A program made the position numbers and the translations under genes. From contig DCWQ01000068.1 in NCBI GenBank assembly GCA_002328185.1, positions 1 through 64,000 of the forward strand: DNA of 64,000 nucleotides, in the 5' to 3' direction. This document shows positions 1-9,000 of the stretch, piece after piece; within the stretch, counting starts at the first letter, position 1; every line of letters starts with the position of its first letter. A model generated the notes under the pieces. The model was given only the letters and a program-made list of their open reading frames with translations. It was not told where the DNA came from and made no database searches. This DNA is from Dehalococcoidia bacterium UBA2158. Its GTDB lineage: Bacteria; Chloroflexota; Dehalococcoidia; Lucifugimonadales; UBA3495.

Positions 1-791
1 GTAGGTGATCCTACAGCTGCTTCCGTAGTTTCTACAGAAGCAGCTTCCTCAGTTGGCACTTCAGCAGCGGCGTCAGCCACGGGCTCTGCCATCTCTTCAA
101 CTACGGGCTTCGCAACGGCCGTTCCAGCAGACAAGGCGGTCCATTTGGTGCCCCTTCTGCCGTGAGGTTCCGATGCCAGGGTCTCTTCCACCCAGCGAGC
201 GGCTTCCACGGTCATGATTACCATGTCTTTGGACAGCAACTCTAGGGCGTTTAGTTGGTGGACCGGAAGGGTCCATATTTTAGTCAAGTTATTAGCGGCC
301 AAAACGACCGAACGGTCGGTGCCTTTGGTAACGACCAACGCGGATCCGCCGATGGCCAGGTTCTCCAGCAATTGGGTCATGGACTTAGTCTTGCCGTCGA
401 TGGTGGACGTGGAGTCCAGGCAGATCAATCGGTCCTTGCGCGCTTTTTCGGACAATACACAGCGCAATGCCTGTCTCTTCATGCGCTTGGGCAGTACAGC
501 CCGGTAGCTGCGAGGGTGGGGTCCGAAGGCCACGCCGCCGTGACGCCACTGGGGTGACCTGGTGCTGCCTTGGCGCGCCCGGCCCGTGTGCTTCTGGATC
601 CACGGCTTGCGTCCACCGCCGGACACCTGGGCCCTGGTCTTGGTGTCACTGGTGCCGTGGCGCTTGTTACCCTGGTATATCACCATAGCTTGGTGGACCA
701 GGGTAGGGTTCATAGGGACATCGAAGACGGCGTCGTTTAGTTCGATATTATCTAGGGCGTCACCAGTTTGATTCTTAACTGATATTTGCAT
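1..791 (-). CDS. rplD: 50S ribosomal protein L4, C-terminus cut by window edge
   Basis: Ribosomal protein L4 binds 23S rRNA and lines the exit tunnel. The frame opens at the ATG at 789-791, ten bases after the rplC stop, and stays open for 263 codons to the left edge. The core includes GGGRKPWIQKHTGRARQG and the RSPQWRHGG loop typical of L4. L4 is usually about 200-210 residues. Here the core ends near residue 205 and continues into an Ala/Glu/Val/Thr-rich acidic tail of more than 55 residues with no stop visible. It follows rpsJ and rplC in S10-operon order. The identity is secure; the tail's end and role are unknown. Confidence 0.93.
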   Translation of the reverse strand, partial: MQISVKNQTGDALDNIELNDAVFDVPMNPTLVHQAMVIYQGNKRHGTSDTKTRAQVSGGGRKPWIQKHTGRARQGSTRSPQWRHGGVAFGPHPRSYRAVLPKRMKRQALRCVLSEKARKDRLICLDSTSTIDGKTKSMTQLLENLAIGGSALVVTKGTDRSVVLAANNLTKIWTLPVHQLNALELLSKDMVIMTVEAARWVEETLASEPHGRRGTKWTALSAGTAVAKPVVEEMAEPVADAAAEVPTEEAASVETTEAAVGSP

Positions 792-800
792 CTATATTCT

Positions 801-1412
801 TTACTTGCGCCGAATCTGGATCAGGCTGTTCGTCGCTCCGGGGATACCGCCCTTGATCATTAGCAGGTTTCGTTCGGTGTCTATTTCGACGATCTCCAGT
901 CCCTTGACGGTGATCCGGCGATTGCCCATATGCCCGCCCATCTTCAGCCCTTTGTAGACCTTACCAGGGGTTGTGCCGCCGCCTATGGAGCCGGGAGCCC
1001 TGGCGCGATCCGACTGACCGTGGGTCCGTGGTCCGCCGCCGAATCCCCAGCGCTTCATCACGCCGGCGAAGCCGCGGCCCTTGGACGTCCCTATGATGTC
1101 GACCTTTTCACCGGCCTCGAAGATGTCGACGCCGATGGTCTGGCCAACCTCGAAATCGCTGGTGTCGTCGGTTGAAACCTCGCGCAGATGGCGGCTGAGG
1201 CGACTGTTCTTAAGGTGGCCGGTTTGGGGTTTGTTGCGACGTTTGACGTCGCCGTAGCCCAACTGAACCGCCTCGTAGCCGTCGATCTCCATGGTCTTGA
1301 CCTGGGTGACGACGCAAGGACCAGCTTCGATTACGGTGACGGGGACTACTCTTCCGTCTTCACGGAAGATTTGAGTCATCCCAATCTTTTTTCCCAGGAA
1401 TCCCTGGAGCAT
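801..1412 (-). CDS. rplC: 50S ribosomal protein L3
   Basis: L3 is an early-assembly 23S rRNA-binding protein near the peptidyl transferase centre. The 203-residue product begins MLQGFLGKKIGMTQIF, the family N-terminus, and contains HGQSDRARAPGSIG, the conserved central loop that reaches the catalytic centre. Length is normal for the family. It lies between rpsJ and rplD on the same strand, in standard S10-operon order, with 59 bases separating it from rpsJ. Confidence 0.98.
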   Translation of the reverse strand: MLQGFLGKKIGMTQIFREDGRVVPVTVIEAGPCVVTQVKTMEIDGYEAVQLGYGDVKRRNKPQTGHLKNSRLSRHLREVSTDDTSDFEVGQTIGVDIFEAGEKVDIIGTSKGRGFAGVMKRWGFGGGPRTHGQSDRARAPGSIGGGTTPGKVYKGLKMGGHMGNRRITVKGLEIVEIDTERNLLMIKGGIPGATNSLIQIRRK

Positions 1413-1471
1413 CTTTGGTAGCCTTTCCTATTGAGTAGCTAGTGTTTGACGAATATTCGTCGAGTGTTTGC

Positions 1472-1783
1472 TTAGAGCTTTATCGAGATGTCCACGCCCG
1501 CCGGCAGGTTCAGCCTGGTCAGCGAGTCGATGGTCTTCGACGTGGGCTCTAAGATGTCGATCAGGCGCTTGTGGGTCCTGATCTCAAAATGTTCGCGAGA
1601 GTCTTTGTCCACGTGGGGTCCGCGAATGACGCAGAACCGGCGGATGTGTGTGGGCAGCGGCACCGGCCCGGCAACACGGGCTCCGGTCCGTTCGGCCGTC
1701 TCCACGATCTGCCCGGTGGAAAGGTCCAACATCTTGTGGTCGAACGCTTTCAATATAATCCGTACTTTCTGGCGAGTTACCAT
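1472..1783 (-). CDS. rpsJ: 30S ribosomal protein S10
   Basis: S10 is a head protein of the 30S subunit and, as NusE, an antitermination factor. The 103-residue product has normal length and the conserved segment RRFCVIRGPHVDKDSREHFE in its centre. It follows fusA directly (56 bases), so the usual tuf gene between fusA and rpsJ is missing here. It starts the S10 part of the cluster and is probably co-transcribed with the str genes upstream, since no terminator was seen in the gap. Confidence 0.98.
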   Translation of the reverse strand: MVTRQKVRIILKAFDHKMLDLSTGQIVETAERTGARVAGPVPLPTHIRRFCVIRGPHVDKDSREHFEIRTHKRLIDILEPTSKTIDSLTRLNLPAGVDISIKL

Positions 1784-1839
1784 ATGCCTGCTTTTCGGTT
1801 TTCCTTATTGTTGATGGTTCGCTTACCGTTATCTCGAGC

Positions 1840-3921
1840 TTAAGCCGTGACCAGAGTCTTAACTATGTGGTCCGGCACTGGCTCGTAATACTTGAATTCC
1901 ATGGAATAGGAAGCCCGGCCTTGGCTTAGAGAACGAAGTGCAGTCGTGTACGAGAACGTCTCACCCAAAGGCAATAACGCCCGCACTGACTGGAGGGTTT
2001 CTTCACCTTCGATGCTTTGTATCTGTGCCCGCCGCGTTCCCAGGTCCCCGATGACATCACCGAGGTATTCGCCTGGCGTAACGACTTCCAGGTCGGCGAT
2101 AGGCTCGAGCAGGACCGGGGCGCATTTACTCGCCCCCTCCCTGATCGCCAGCATACCGGCGCTCCGGAAAGCCAACTCAGAAGAGTCTACCTGGTGGAAG
2201 CTTCCGTCCACCAATGATACTTTTAAGTCCACCAGAGGATACCCGGCTAGAGGGCCATTGTCTAGAGCGTCCCTCACGCCTTTCTCAACCGCGGGGATAA
2301 ATTCCCTGGGGATCGCTCCACGGGTGATCTTATTCTCAAATATGATCCCTTCGCCTCGGTCTAAGGGTTCCAGTTCCAATACCACATGGCCGAACTGGCC
2401 GTGACCGCCAGTCTGCCGGACGAACCTGCCCTCAACCTCCTTGGCAAGAGTTAGAGTCTCACGGTAGGAAACACGGGGCATGCCGACCTGGGCCACCACG
2501 TTGAATTCACGGCGCATCCGATCAACGAGGACCTCCAGGTGTAGTTCGCCCATGCCGGAGATGATGGTCTGGCCGGTCTCGTCATTGACGGCGACCAAGA
2601 ATGTCGGGTCTTCGTCGGCCAACTTCCGCAGAGCTTCGGTCAGGCGATCTTGGTCTACTTTGGTATTGGGCTCAACGGCAACTGACACAACCGGCTTGGG
2701 GAACTTGGGCGGTTCTAGGATAACCCCGTCGTCCTGCAAACAGATGGTGTCGCCGGTGAAGGTGTTCTTCAGGCCGATGGCGGCGCAGATGTTACCTGCC
2801 GTCACTTCTTCCAACTCCTCTCTGGAGTTGGCATGCATACGGAGCAGGCGCCCCATGCGCTCCCGTCCGCTCTTGGTTGTATTGATGACTGTGGCCCCGG
2901 CCTTAACCGTGCCGGAGTAAACCCGGAGGAACACCAGACGGCCCACGTAGGGGTCCGTGGCCACTTTGAAAGCCAGAGCGGCGAGCGGTTCGTTGGCGTT
3001 TGGGTTTCTGATCTCGATCTCATCATTGCGAGGATTGACGCCTTCCACGGCAGGAACGTCCGCCGGAGAGGGAAGGTAGTCCATGATGGAATCCAATAGG
3101 TTGTGTACGCCCTTGGCGAACATGGCGCTGCCGCAGACGACCGGAACCACTTTTTGGTCAACCGTGGCCTGTCTCAGAGCGGCTTTCAGTTCTTCAGGGG
3201 CAATCTCCTCCCCCTCAAGGTATTTAATGAGGAGAGCATCGTCGGTCTCGGCGATCTTCTCGATCATCTCTTGACGGTATCGGTCAAACTTGCTCTGGTA
3301 TTCCGACGGCATCTCGATTTCGTCCGGCCGGTCCACGTTTCCTTCATTCACACGGCCCACGGGATAGACGGTGGCCATTCCAGTGATCAGGTCGATCATC
3401 CCGGCGAACTGGTCTTCCGCGCCGATCGGGAGTTGAATAGCGACGGGATTGCCGTTCAAACGGCGGCGGATAGACTCGATAGTGCGCTCAAAACTGGCGC
3501 CCACACGGTCCATCTTATTAACGAAGCAGATGCGAGGAACTCTATAAGTGTCGGCCTGCCGCCAAACGGTCTCCGACTGGGACTGAACGCCTGCCACGGC
3601 GTCGAGCACGACGATTCCGCCGTCCAAGACACGGAGGCTGCGTTCTACTTCAGCAGTGAAATCGACGTGGCCGGGCGTGTCGATGACGTTGATGCGGAAA
3701 TCGTTCCAATAGGTGGTGGTTGCGGCGGCTGTGATGGTGATACCCCTTTCCTTTTCCTGGGGCATCCAGTCCATCGCAGTATTGCCGTCATCCACTCCTC
3801 CGGCGCGGTGGATACGTCCGGTGGCGAAGAGGACTTGTTCGGTTACTGTGGTTTTTCCTGCATCAATATGGGCGATGAACCCGATATTGCGAATCTTCTC
3901 TATGGGAAATGTGGCTTCCAT
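1840..3921 (-). CDS. fusA: Elongation factor G
   Basis: EF-G is the GTPase that drives translocation on the ribosome. The G-domain motifs are all present: AHIDAGKTT near the N-terminus, DTPGHVDF, and NKMDR. Domains II to V follow, including the GGHGQFGHV segment of domain IV. The frame also has an in-frame TTG four codons upstream at 3931-3933. I chose the ATG at 3919-3921, giving about 693 residues, the usual EF-G size, although neither site has a clear Shine-Dalgarno sequence. It lies between rpsG and rpsJ in the str operon. Confidence 0.97.
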   Translation of the reverse strand: MEATFPIEKIRNIGFIAHIDAGKTTVTEQVLFATGRIHRAGGVDDGNTAMDWMPQEKERGITITAAATTTYWNDFRINVIDTPGHVDFTAEVERSLRVLDGGIVVLDAVAGVQSQSETVWRQADTYRVPRICFVNKMDRVGASFERTIESIRRRLNGNPVAIQLPIGAEDQFAGMIDLITGMATVYPVGRVNEGNVDRPDEIEMPSEYQSKFDRYRQEMIEKIAETDDALLIKYLEGEEIAPEELKAALRQATVDQKVVPVVCGSAMFAKGVHNLLDSIMDYLPSPADVPAVEGVNPRNDEIEIRNPNANEPLAALAFKVATDPYVGRLVFLRVYSGTVKAGATVINTTKSGRERMGRLLRMHANSREELEEVTAGNICAAIGLKNTFTGDTICLQDDGVILEPPKFPKPVVSVAVEPNTKVDQDRLTEALRKLADEDPTFLVAVNDETGQTIISGMGELHLEVLVDRMRREFNVVAQVGMPRVSYRETLTLAKEVEGRFVRQTGGHGQFGHVVLELEPLDRGEGIIFENKITRGAIPREFIPAVEKGVRDALDNGPLAGYPLVDLKVSLVDGSFHQVDSSELAFRSAGMLAIREGASKCAPVLLEPIADLEVVTPGEYLGDVIGDLGTRRAQIQSIEGEETLQSVRALLPLGETFSYTTALRSLSQGRASYSMEFKYYEPVPDHIVKTLVTA

Positions 3922-3992
3922 CAAGCTGGGCAACGGATACTTATATTAAAGACTGGGCGCTGGGGCCTACAGAGAATCGACTGGGAAGTAAA

Positions 3993-4463
3993 TTACCTAC
4001 GGTAGGACACAAAGGCCCGGTTGGCTTCCGCCATCCGGTGCAACTCCTCCCTTCTACGGACTGCCGTCCCCTCGCCCCGGGAAGCATCCATTAATTCTTG
4101 GGCCAATCCCTGCCGCATAGGCATCCCGTTGCGGGACCTGGCTCCTCTGATGAGCCAGCGCATGGCAAGCGCCTCGCTGCGTACCGGACGGAGTTCCGTC
4201 GGTACCTGGATGGTCGACCCGCCGATACGTTTGGGGCGTACTTCGACAGCGGGGGTGGCATTTCGCAATGCCTGTTGAAAGACTTCCAGCGGTTCGCGGC
4301 TGGATTCTTCTTGAATGATGTCAAGAGCGCTATAAGTGATGCGTTGGGCAATAGTCTTCTTGCCCTTAATCATCAGCCTATTGATAAACCTGGCCAGTTC
4401 CTGGTCGTTGAACCGCGGGTCCGGCGCAATTATTCTTTTTTCAGCACGACGTCTTCTAGACAT
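3993..4463 (-). CDS. rpsG: 30S ribosomal protein S7
   Basis: S7 nucleates assembly of the 30S head and contacts mRNA and E-site tRNA. The product is 156 residues, the standard bacterial length, beginning MSRRRRAEKRIIAPDPRF. It contains the conserved KVEVRPKR-like segment (here AVEVRPKRIGGSTIQVP) and ends with the RMAEANRAFVSYRR tail. It sits between rpsL and fusA in the str operon on the minus strand. Confidence 0.98.
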   Translation of the reverse strand: MSRRRRAEKRIIAPDPRFNDQELARFINRLMIKGKKTIAQRITYSALDIIQEESSREPLEVFQQALRNATPAVEVRPKRIGGSTIQVPTELRPVRSEALAMRWLIRGARSRNGMPMRQGLAQELMDASRGEGTAVRRREELHRMAEANRAFVSYRR

Positions 4464-4574
4464 AGGTATTCACACCTGCGTTTAGGTCCAACCTTCTAGT
4501 TAAGAGGACACCCTGCGATCGAAACTTCAGGGGTCCGAGGGGGAAAGTTAGGAAGTGGAAACAGTGTTAACCGG

Positions 4575-4997
4575 CTAACCGCCATCCCGAGGCTTGGGAG
4601 CCCCGTACTTGCTGCGACCTCGCCGGCGATCCGGTACGCCCTCACAGTCGAGTGCGCTGCGGACTACGTGATAACGGACACCCGGCAGGTCTTTAACGCG
4701 ACCGCCCCTGATCAACACAACCGAGTGCTCCTGGAGGTTATGCCCTTCACCACCGATGTAGGCAGTAACTTCAACTCCGTTAGTCAAGCGGACCCTGGCG
4801 ATCTTACGAAGCGCCGAGTTCGGCTTCTTCGGCGTCATGGTGCGCACCTGGATGCAAACACCTCGCCGTTGCGGGCAACCAGGCCCCCATTTTGTCCTAT
4901 TGGTGAGCGAGTTCTGTACCCAATGCATGGCCGGAGCCTTGGTCTTTTTATTGACCGGCTTTCGACCTTTCCGTACTAATTGATTGACTGTTGGCAT
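4575..4997 (-). CDS. rpsL: 30S ribosomal protein S12
   Basis: S12 is the decoding-centre protein whose changes give streptomycin resistance. The start is the ATG at 4995-4997 (MPTVNQLVRKG, the family N-terminus), preceded by AGGGGAT; the longer open frame to 5030 is not needed. The product is 141 residues. TPKKPNSALRK and GGRVKDLPGVRYH carry the conserved lysines associated with drug sensitivity. It is the first gene of the minus-strand operon, with a promoter at 5034-5062. Confidence 0.97.
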   Translation of the reverse strand: MPTVNQLVRKGRKPVNKKTKAPAMHWVQNSLTNRTKWGPGCPQRRGVCIQVRTMTPKKPNSALRKIARVRLTNGVEVTAYIGGEGHNLQEHSVVLIRGGRVKDLPGVRYHVVRSALDCEGVPDRRRGRSKYGAPKPRDGG

Positions 4998-5033
4998 AGG
5001 TAAATCCCCTCGCACCGATAGGCACGGCATATA

Positions 5034-5062
5034 ACTTTATCAATCGAGGCTTGGAATGTCAA
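5034..5062 (-). promoter_or_regulatory. Sigma-70-type promoter of the str/S10 operon
   Basis: On the minus strand TTGACA (5057-5062) is followed after 17 bases by TAAAGT (5034-5039). Its position about 40 bases ahead of the rpsL start fits a promoter for the ribosomal operon. The same TTGACA-17-TAAAGT arrangement occurs on the opposite strand at 5195-5223, so the two form a divergent promoter region. Confidence 0.6.
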
Positions 5063-5194
5063 CAGATTTTACGAGTGATTCGCCTGTATCTTTACCTGTC
5101 GATTTTCGGAGCTCATTAAGTCTGCCTTACATGCAATATCATTCCCTAAATTCGGTCTTGGTTCAAACTTCCGTCCGGCGCCCAACTGATATTC

Positions 5195-5223
5195 TTGACA
5201 TGTCCATCGGCCAATCATAAAGT
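5195..5223 (+). promoter_or_regulatory. Sigma-70-type promoter ahead of cbiE
   Basis: TTGACA (5195-5200) and TAAAGT (5218-5223) are separated by 17 bases on the plus strand. A transcript would begin near 5230 and meet a terminator-like hairpin at 5254-5282 before reaching cbiE at 5336. The 5063-5335 gap otherwise shows no gene. Confidence 0.5.
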
Positions 5224-5253
5224 AGCCCTAGATTCCAGTTTGCCGATCTGATC

Positions 5254-5282
5254 CCTCGGCGTCACAAGTGCCGAGGTTTTTT
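5254..5282 (+). terminator. Intrinsic terminator or attenuator in the cbiE leader
   Basis: CCTCGGC and GCCGAGG form a 7-bp GC-rich stem around a 9-base loop, followed directly by six T residues. It lies between the plus-strand promoter at 5195-5223 and cbiE, with no gene ahead of it on that strand, so it may act as an attenuator. I found no cobalamin-box motif here. Confidence 0.6.
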
Positions 5283-5335
5283 ACGCCCATGAATATTTAC
5301 AGTGCTAGCTTCTTCCCAGCCACGGTCCGCATCCG

Positions 5336-6043
5336 ATGACTTCATTCAACGAAGGCACGGGTAACAAAGGCACCAAGGTCACGATCATAGGCGTGGGTCC
5401 GGGAGACAACGCTTTCTTGACCCTTAAAGCGAAACAGGCCATCGAAGAAGCCGACCTGGTTGCCGGGTTCCAGACGGTCTTGAACGTCATCCTCCCCTTC
5501 ACCAAGAACGCAGAACTCTGCCCCATGGCTTATCGGGACCAAGAAGAGGTCTTGGACTATGCCGTGAACAAGGTCAAAGAAGGGAAGAGCCTGGTGGTCT
5601 GCGCCTGGGGAGACCTGAACGTCTCGGCCAAGGAACTTCTGGACCGGGTGCGGCGACGGGTTGACCACGTTGACCTGGTGCCCGGCATCAGTTCCGTCCA
5701 GATCGCCATGACCCGCACGGGCATATCCTTGGAGGATGTGGTCTTCATCACGTTACACAAACGCGACGGCGTAGAATCGGCCCTGCAAGAATTGGTCCAC
5801 TACCTGAAAGACGACCGGCGCAACATTATTCTGTTGCCCAGCCCTTACGAGCTGATGCCAGCCGGCATCGCCGCCGGTGTGATCGATGAGGGAGTACCGG
5901 GAGACCGCAAGATGACGGTTTTCCAAAGGCTCACCCATGACGACGAGCAGTCTTGGAGCGGCAGCGTCAGCGAATGCGCCGCCATCACCGCCGACTTCAG
6001 CGACCTTAGTATCATGATATTTCACCGGCCAGCCTCCGACTAA
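5336..6043 (+). CDS. cbiE: Cobalt-precorrin-7 (precorrin-6Y) C5-methyltransferase, CbiE type
   Basis: CbiE-type enzymes transfer a methyl group from SAM to C5 of the corrin ring during cobalamin synthesis. The 235-residue product has the tetrapyrrole-methylase N-terminus VTIIGVGPGDNAFLTL and the central VVCAWGDLNVSAKELLDR and LVPGISSVQ segments. It lacks the C-terminal CbiT decarboxylase half present in fused CobL proteins. It lies 31 bases upstream of cobN on the same strand, which supports a corrin role. No strong ribosome binding site precedes the ATG. Confidence 0.82.
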   Translation: MTSFNEGTGNKGTKVTIIGVGPGDNAFLTLKAKQAIEEADLVAGFQTVLNVILPFTKNAELCPMAYRDQEEVLDYAVNKVKEGKSLVVCAWGDLNVSAKELLDRVRRRVDHVDLVPGISSVQIAMTRTGISLEDVVFITLHKRDGVESALQELVHYLKDDRRNIILLPSPYELMPAGIAAGVIDEGVPGDRKMTVFQRLTHDDEQSWSGSVSECAAITADFSDLSIMIFHRPASD

Positions 6044-6074
6044 CTAGGAGATACCGGAAGGGATTTTCCCCAGT

Positions 6075-9000
6075 TTGATCCTCTTTGTCACCACAGCCGA
6101 CACCGACCTATTAACCGCCGACCGGGCCCTCGAGGGGCTGCCGGCTGATTTCCCTGAGGTAAAGGCCTTCAACCCTGCCAACCTATTCGGAGAAGGCGAG
6201 CAACAACAGATCCTGGACGCCGCTGCGCAAGCCGACGTTGTTGTGCTCCGTTTGCTGGGCGGAAAGCGGGCCATGCCCAAGACCTTTGACCCTCTGGTGC
6301 GGCTTTGCCACGAGAAAAGAACACCGCTGATAGCATGTCCCGGCCACCAGGAATGGGACCAAGAACTGGTCACCGCCTGCAACGTCTCGCCCTCGGAAGT
6401 GGACGCCGTTTTCTCCTACCTGATCCGGGGCGGCGTGACCAATTTCCAGAACATGTTCCTGTTTCTCAGCGACTCGTACCTGGGCTCCGAGCACGGCCAT
6501 GAAGCCCCGTCAGAAGTGTCCTGGGAAGGCGTCTACCATCAAAGTGAACCGGACGGCATGGACGTCCAAGACTTTATTGAAAGGCGGTTCCAAGCCGGCC
6601 GTCCCAACATAGCGATCTTGTTCTACCGGGCCCATTGGATGAGTGGGAACTTACGGACAGTGGACGCCCTGGTGAACCGTCTTGAAGAGCTGGGCGCCAA
6701 CGTGCTGCCCGTCTACTCCTTCAGTTTGAAGCACAACCCGGAGGGCGACGGACAGGCCAACCGGACCTTCACCGAGATACTCTGCGACCCCGACGGCCAA
6801 GCCCGGGTGCACTGCATCATCAACACCATGGGCATGTCGATGACCGACCTGCGAGAGGGCGTCGCGACGTTCGCCACCGGCCCCCAGGTCGATCACCTGG
6901 ACAAGCTTAACGTCCCGATAATCCAGGGCATCTTCAGCACAGGCAATGAGGCTGACTGGGAAGCAAGTTCCCTGGGTTTGGGACCCGTCGACACCGCCAT
7001 GAGCGTGGCCCTGCCAGAGTTCGATGGACGGATCATTACGGTCCCCATCTCTTTCAAAGAAGAGGTCGCCTCAGAAGTTAACGGCCGCAACGAGAAGATG
7101 GACGCCCGGCTACAAAGGAACCTGCCCCAACTCGACCGCATCGATTTCCTGGCCCGGCTATCGGTGAAATGGGCTGCGCTAAGGCTTAAACCGAACTCGG
7201 AGAAACGCGTCGCTATCATCCTCAGCAACTACCCCACCAAGGACGCCAGGGTGGGCAACGCCGTTGGTCTGGACACCCCGGCCTCGGTCATCAATGTCCT
7301 GAATGCCATGAAAGACGGCGGTTACCAAGTAACCGACATACCGGCCGACGGCGACGAGTTGGTCCACCGGATCATTGAGCGTTGCAGCAACGACACTGAC
7401 ACCCTAACCGAAGAGCAGCTACGGCTGGCGGCGGGACACGTCAGCGGCAAGCAGTACTCAGAGTGGTTCGCCACTTTCCCCAAGCAGGTCCAGACCGAGC
7501 TTAGGGCCGCATGGGGAGAACCGCCGGGGCAGGTCTACCGCACCGGAGACGACCTGGCCATCGCCGGCATCGACTTGGGGAACGTGTTCGTTGGCCTGCA
7601 ACCGCCCCGGGGATTCGGCGAGAACCCCATTGCGGTCTACCACAGTCCGGACCTGCCGCCAACTCACCACTACGTTGCCTACTACCGGTGGGTGCGGGAC
7701 ATTTTCAAGGCCGACGCCATGGTCCATATGGGCAAGCACGGCACCATGGAATGGCTGCCGGGCAAGGGCATCGGACTCTCCAACTCCTGTTACCCAGAGG
7801 TGACGCTAGAGGACCTGCCACTGTTCTACCCATTCATCATCAACAACCCCGGTGAGGGGGCCCAGGCTAAGCGCCGCGCACACGCCACCATCGTCGACCA
7901 CCTGATCCCGCCGATGACCACGGCTGACAGCTACGGCGACATCGCACGGCTGGAGCAGTTGATGGACGAGCACTACCAGTGCCAGACCCTGGACCCGGCC
8001 AAGCTGCCCTTTCTGGAGGGCCAGATCTGGGACATGGTGCGCCAGGCCGACCTGGACCGTGACCTTGGAGTGGACGAGCTCCCCGAGGACTTCGGCGATT
8101 TCATCCTTCATATAGATGGCTATCTTTGCGAGCTGAAAGACGCCCAGATCAAGGACGGATTGCATACTCTCGGCGAAGTTCCCCAAGACGAGCAGATGAC
8201 CGGACTGCTGTCGGCCCTGACCCGGTTGGATACCGGAGGGATTCCCAGCCTCCGGAGGTCTCTGGCGGAAGCCATGGGCCTGGATTACACCAGCCTGTTG
8301 GACGAGCCGGCCTTGCCTGCCGCCGACCCGGTTCCCGCCCCCCTTATAAACGGTGATGATGCACCGATACGCACTCAGGGCGATCTTTTGGAACGGCTGG
8401 AAGTCCTGTCCCGCTCGGCGTACTCGATGCTAGACGCTGGCGGGTTCAAGAGCGAGGGTGTCGCCCGGACCGTTGAGCAGTTGCTGGGCGCGAAAGACGC
8501 CCAGACCAGCGCCGTCTTGACCTACGTGGCCGACACTCTGCACCCGGCCCTGCTGCGGACCACCGACGAGATAGGCAACCTGCTGCGGGGTCTGGACGGC
8601 CAGTTCGTTCCTGCCGGCCCCAGCGGTGCGCCCACTAGGGGCATGGCCAACATCCTCCCCACCGGGCGCAACTTCTACTCGGTGGACCCCAAGACCATCC
8701 CTTCGCCCACCGCCTGGGACATGGGGGTTGGTCTGGCCGACGCCCTGCTGGCGGTCTACATGGAGGAGGAAGGGGCCTACCCCGAGATGGTGGGGCTGGT
8801 AATCTGGGGGACTTCGGCCATGCGCACCCACGGAGATGACATCGCCCAGGTATTCAGCCTGCTGGGCGTGAAACCAGTCTGGCAGCAGGAAAGCCGCCGC
8901 GTCTCCGGGCTTGAAGTGATTCCCCTGTCGGAACTGGGCCGTCCCCGCATCGACGTTACGGTGCGGATCAGCGGCTTCTTCCGGGACGCCTTCCCCAACC

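Noticed and set aside
255..557. Open frames on the plus strand over the ribosomal genes
   Set aside because: They are shadows of rplD and rplC, with no family similarity.
3103..4005. A 300-residue plus-strand open frame across fusA
   Set aside because: It is the antisense of EF-G, whose motifs are clear on the minus strand.
5063..5194. A small RNA or tRNA in the divergent promoter gap
   Set aside because: No cloverleaf or conserved RNA motif could be found by eye.
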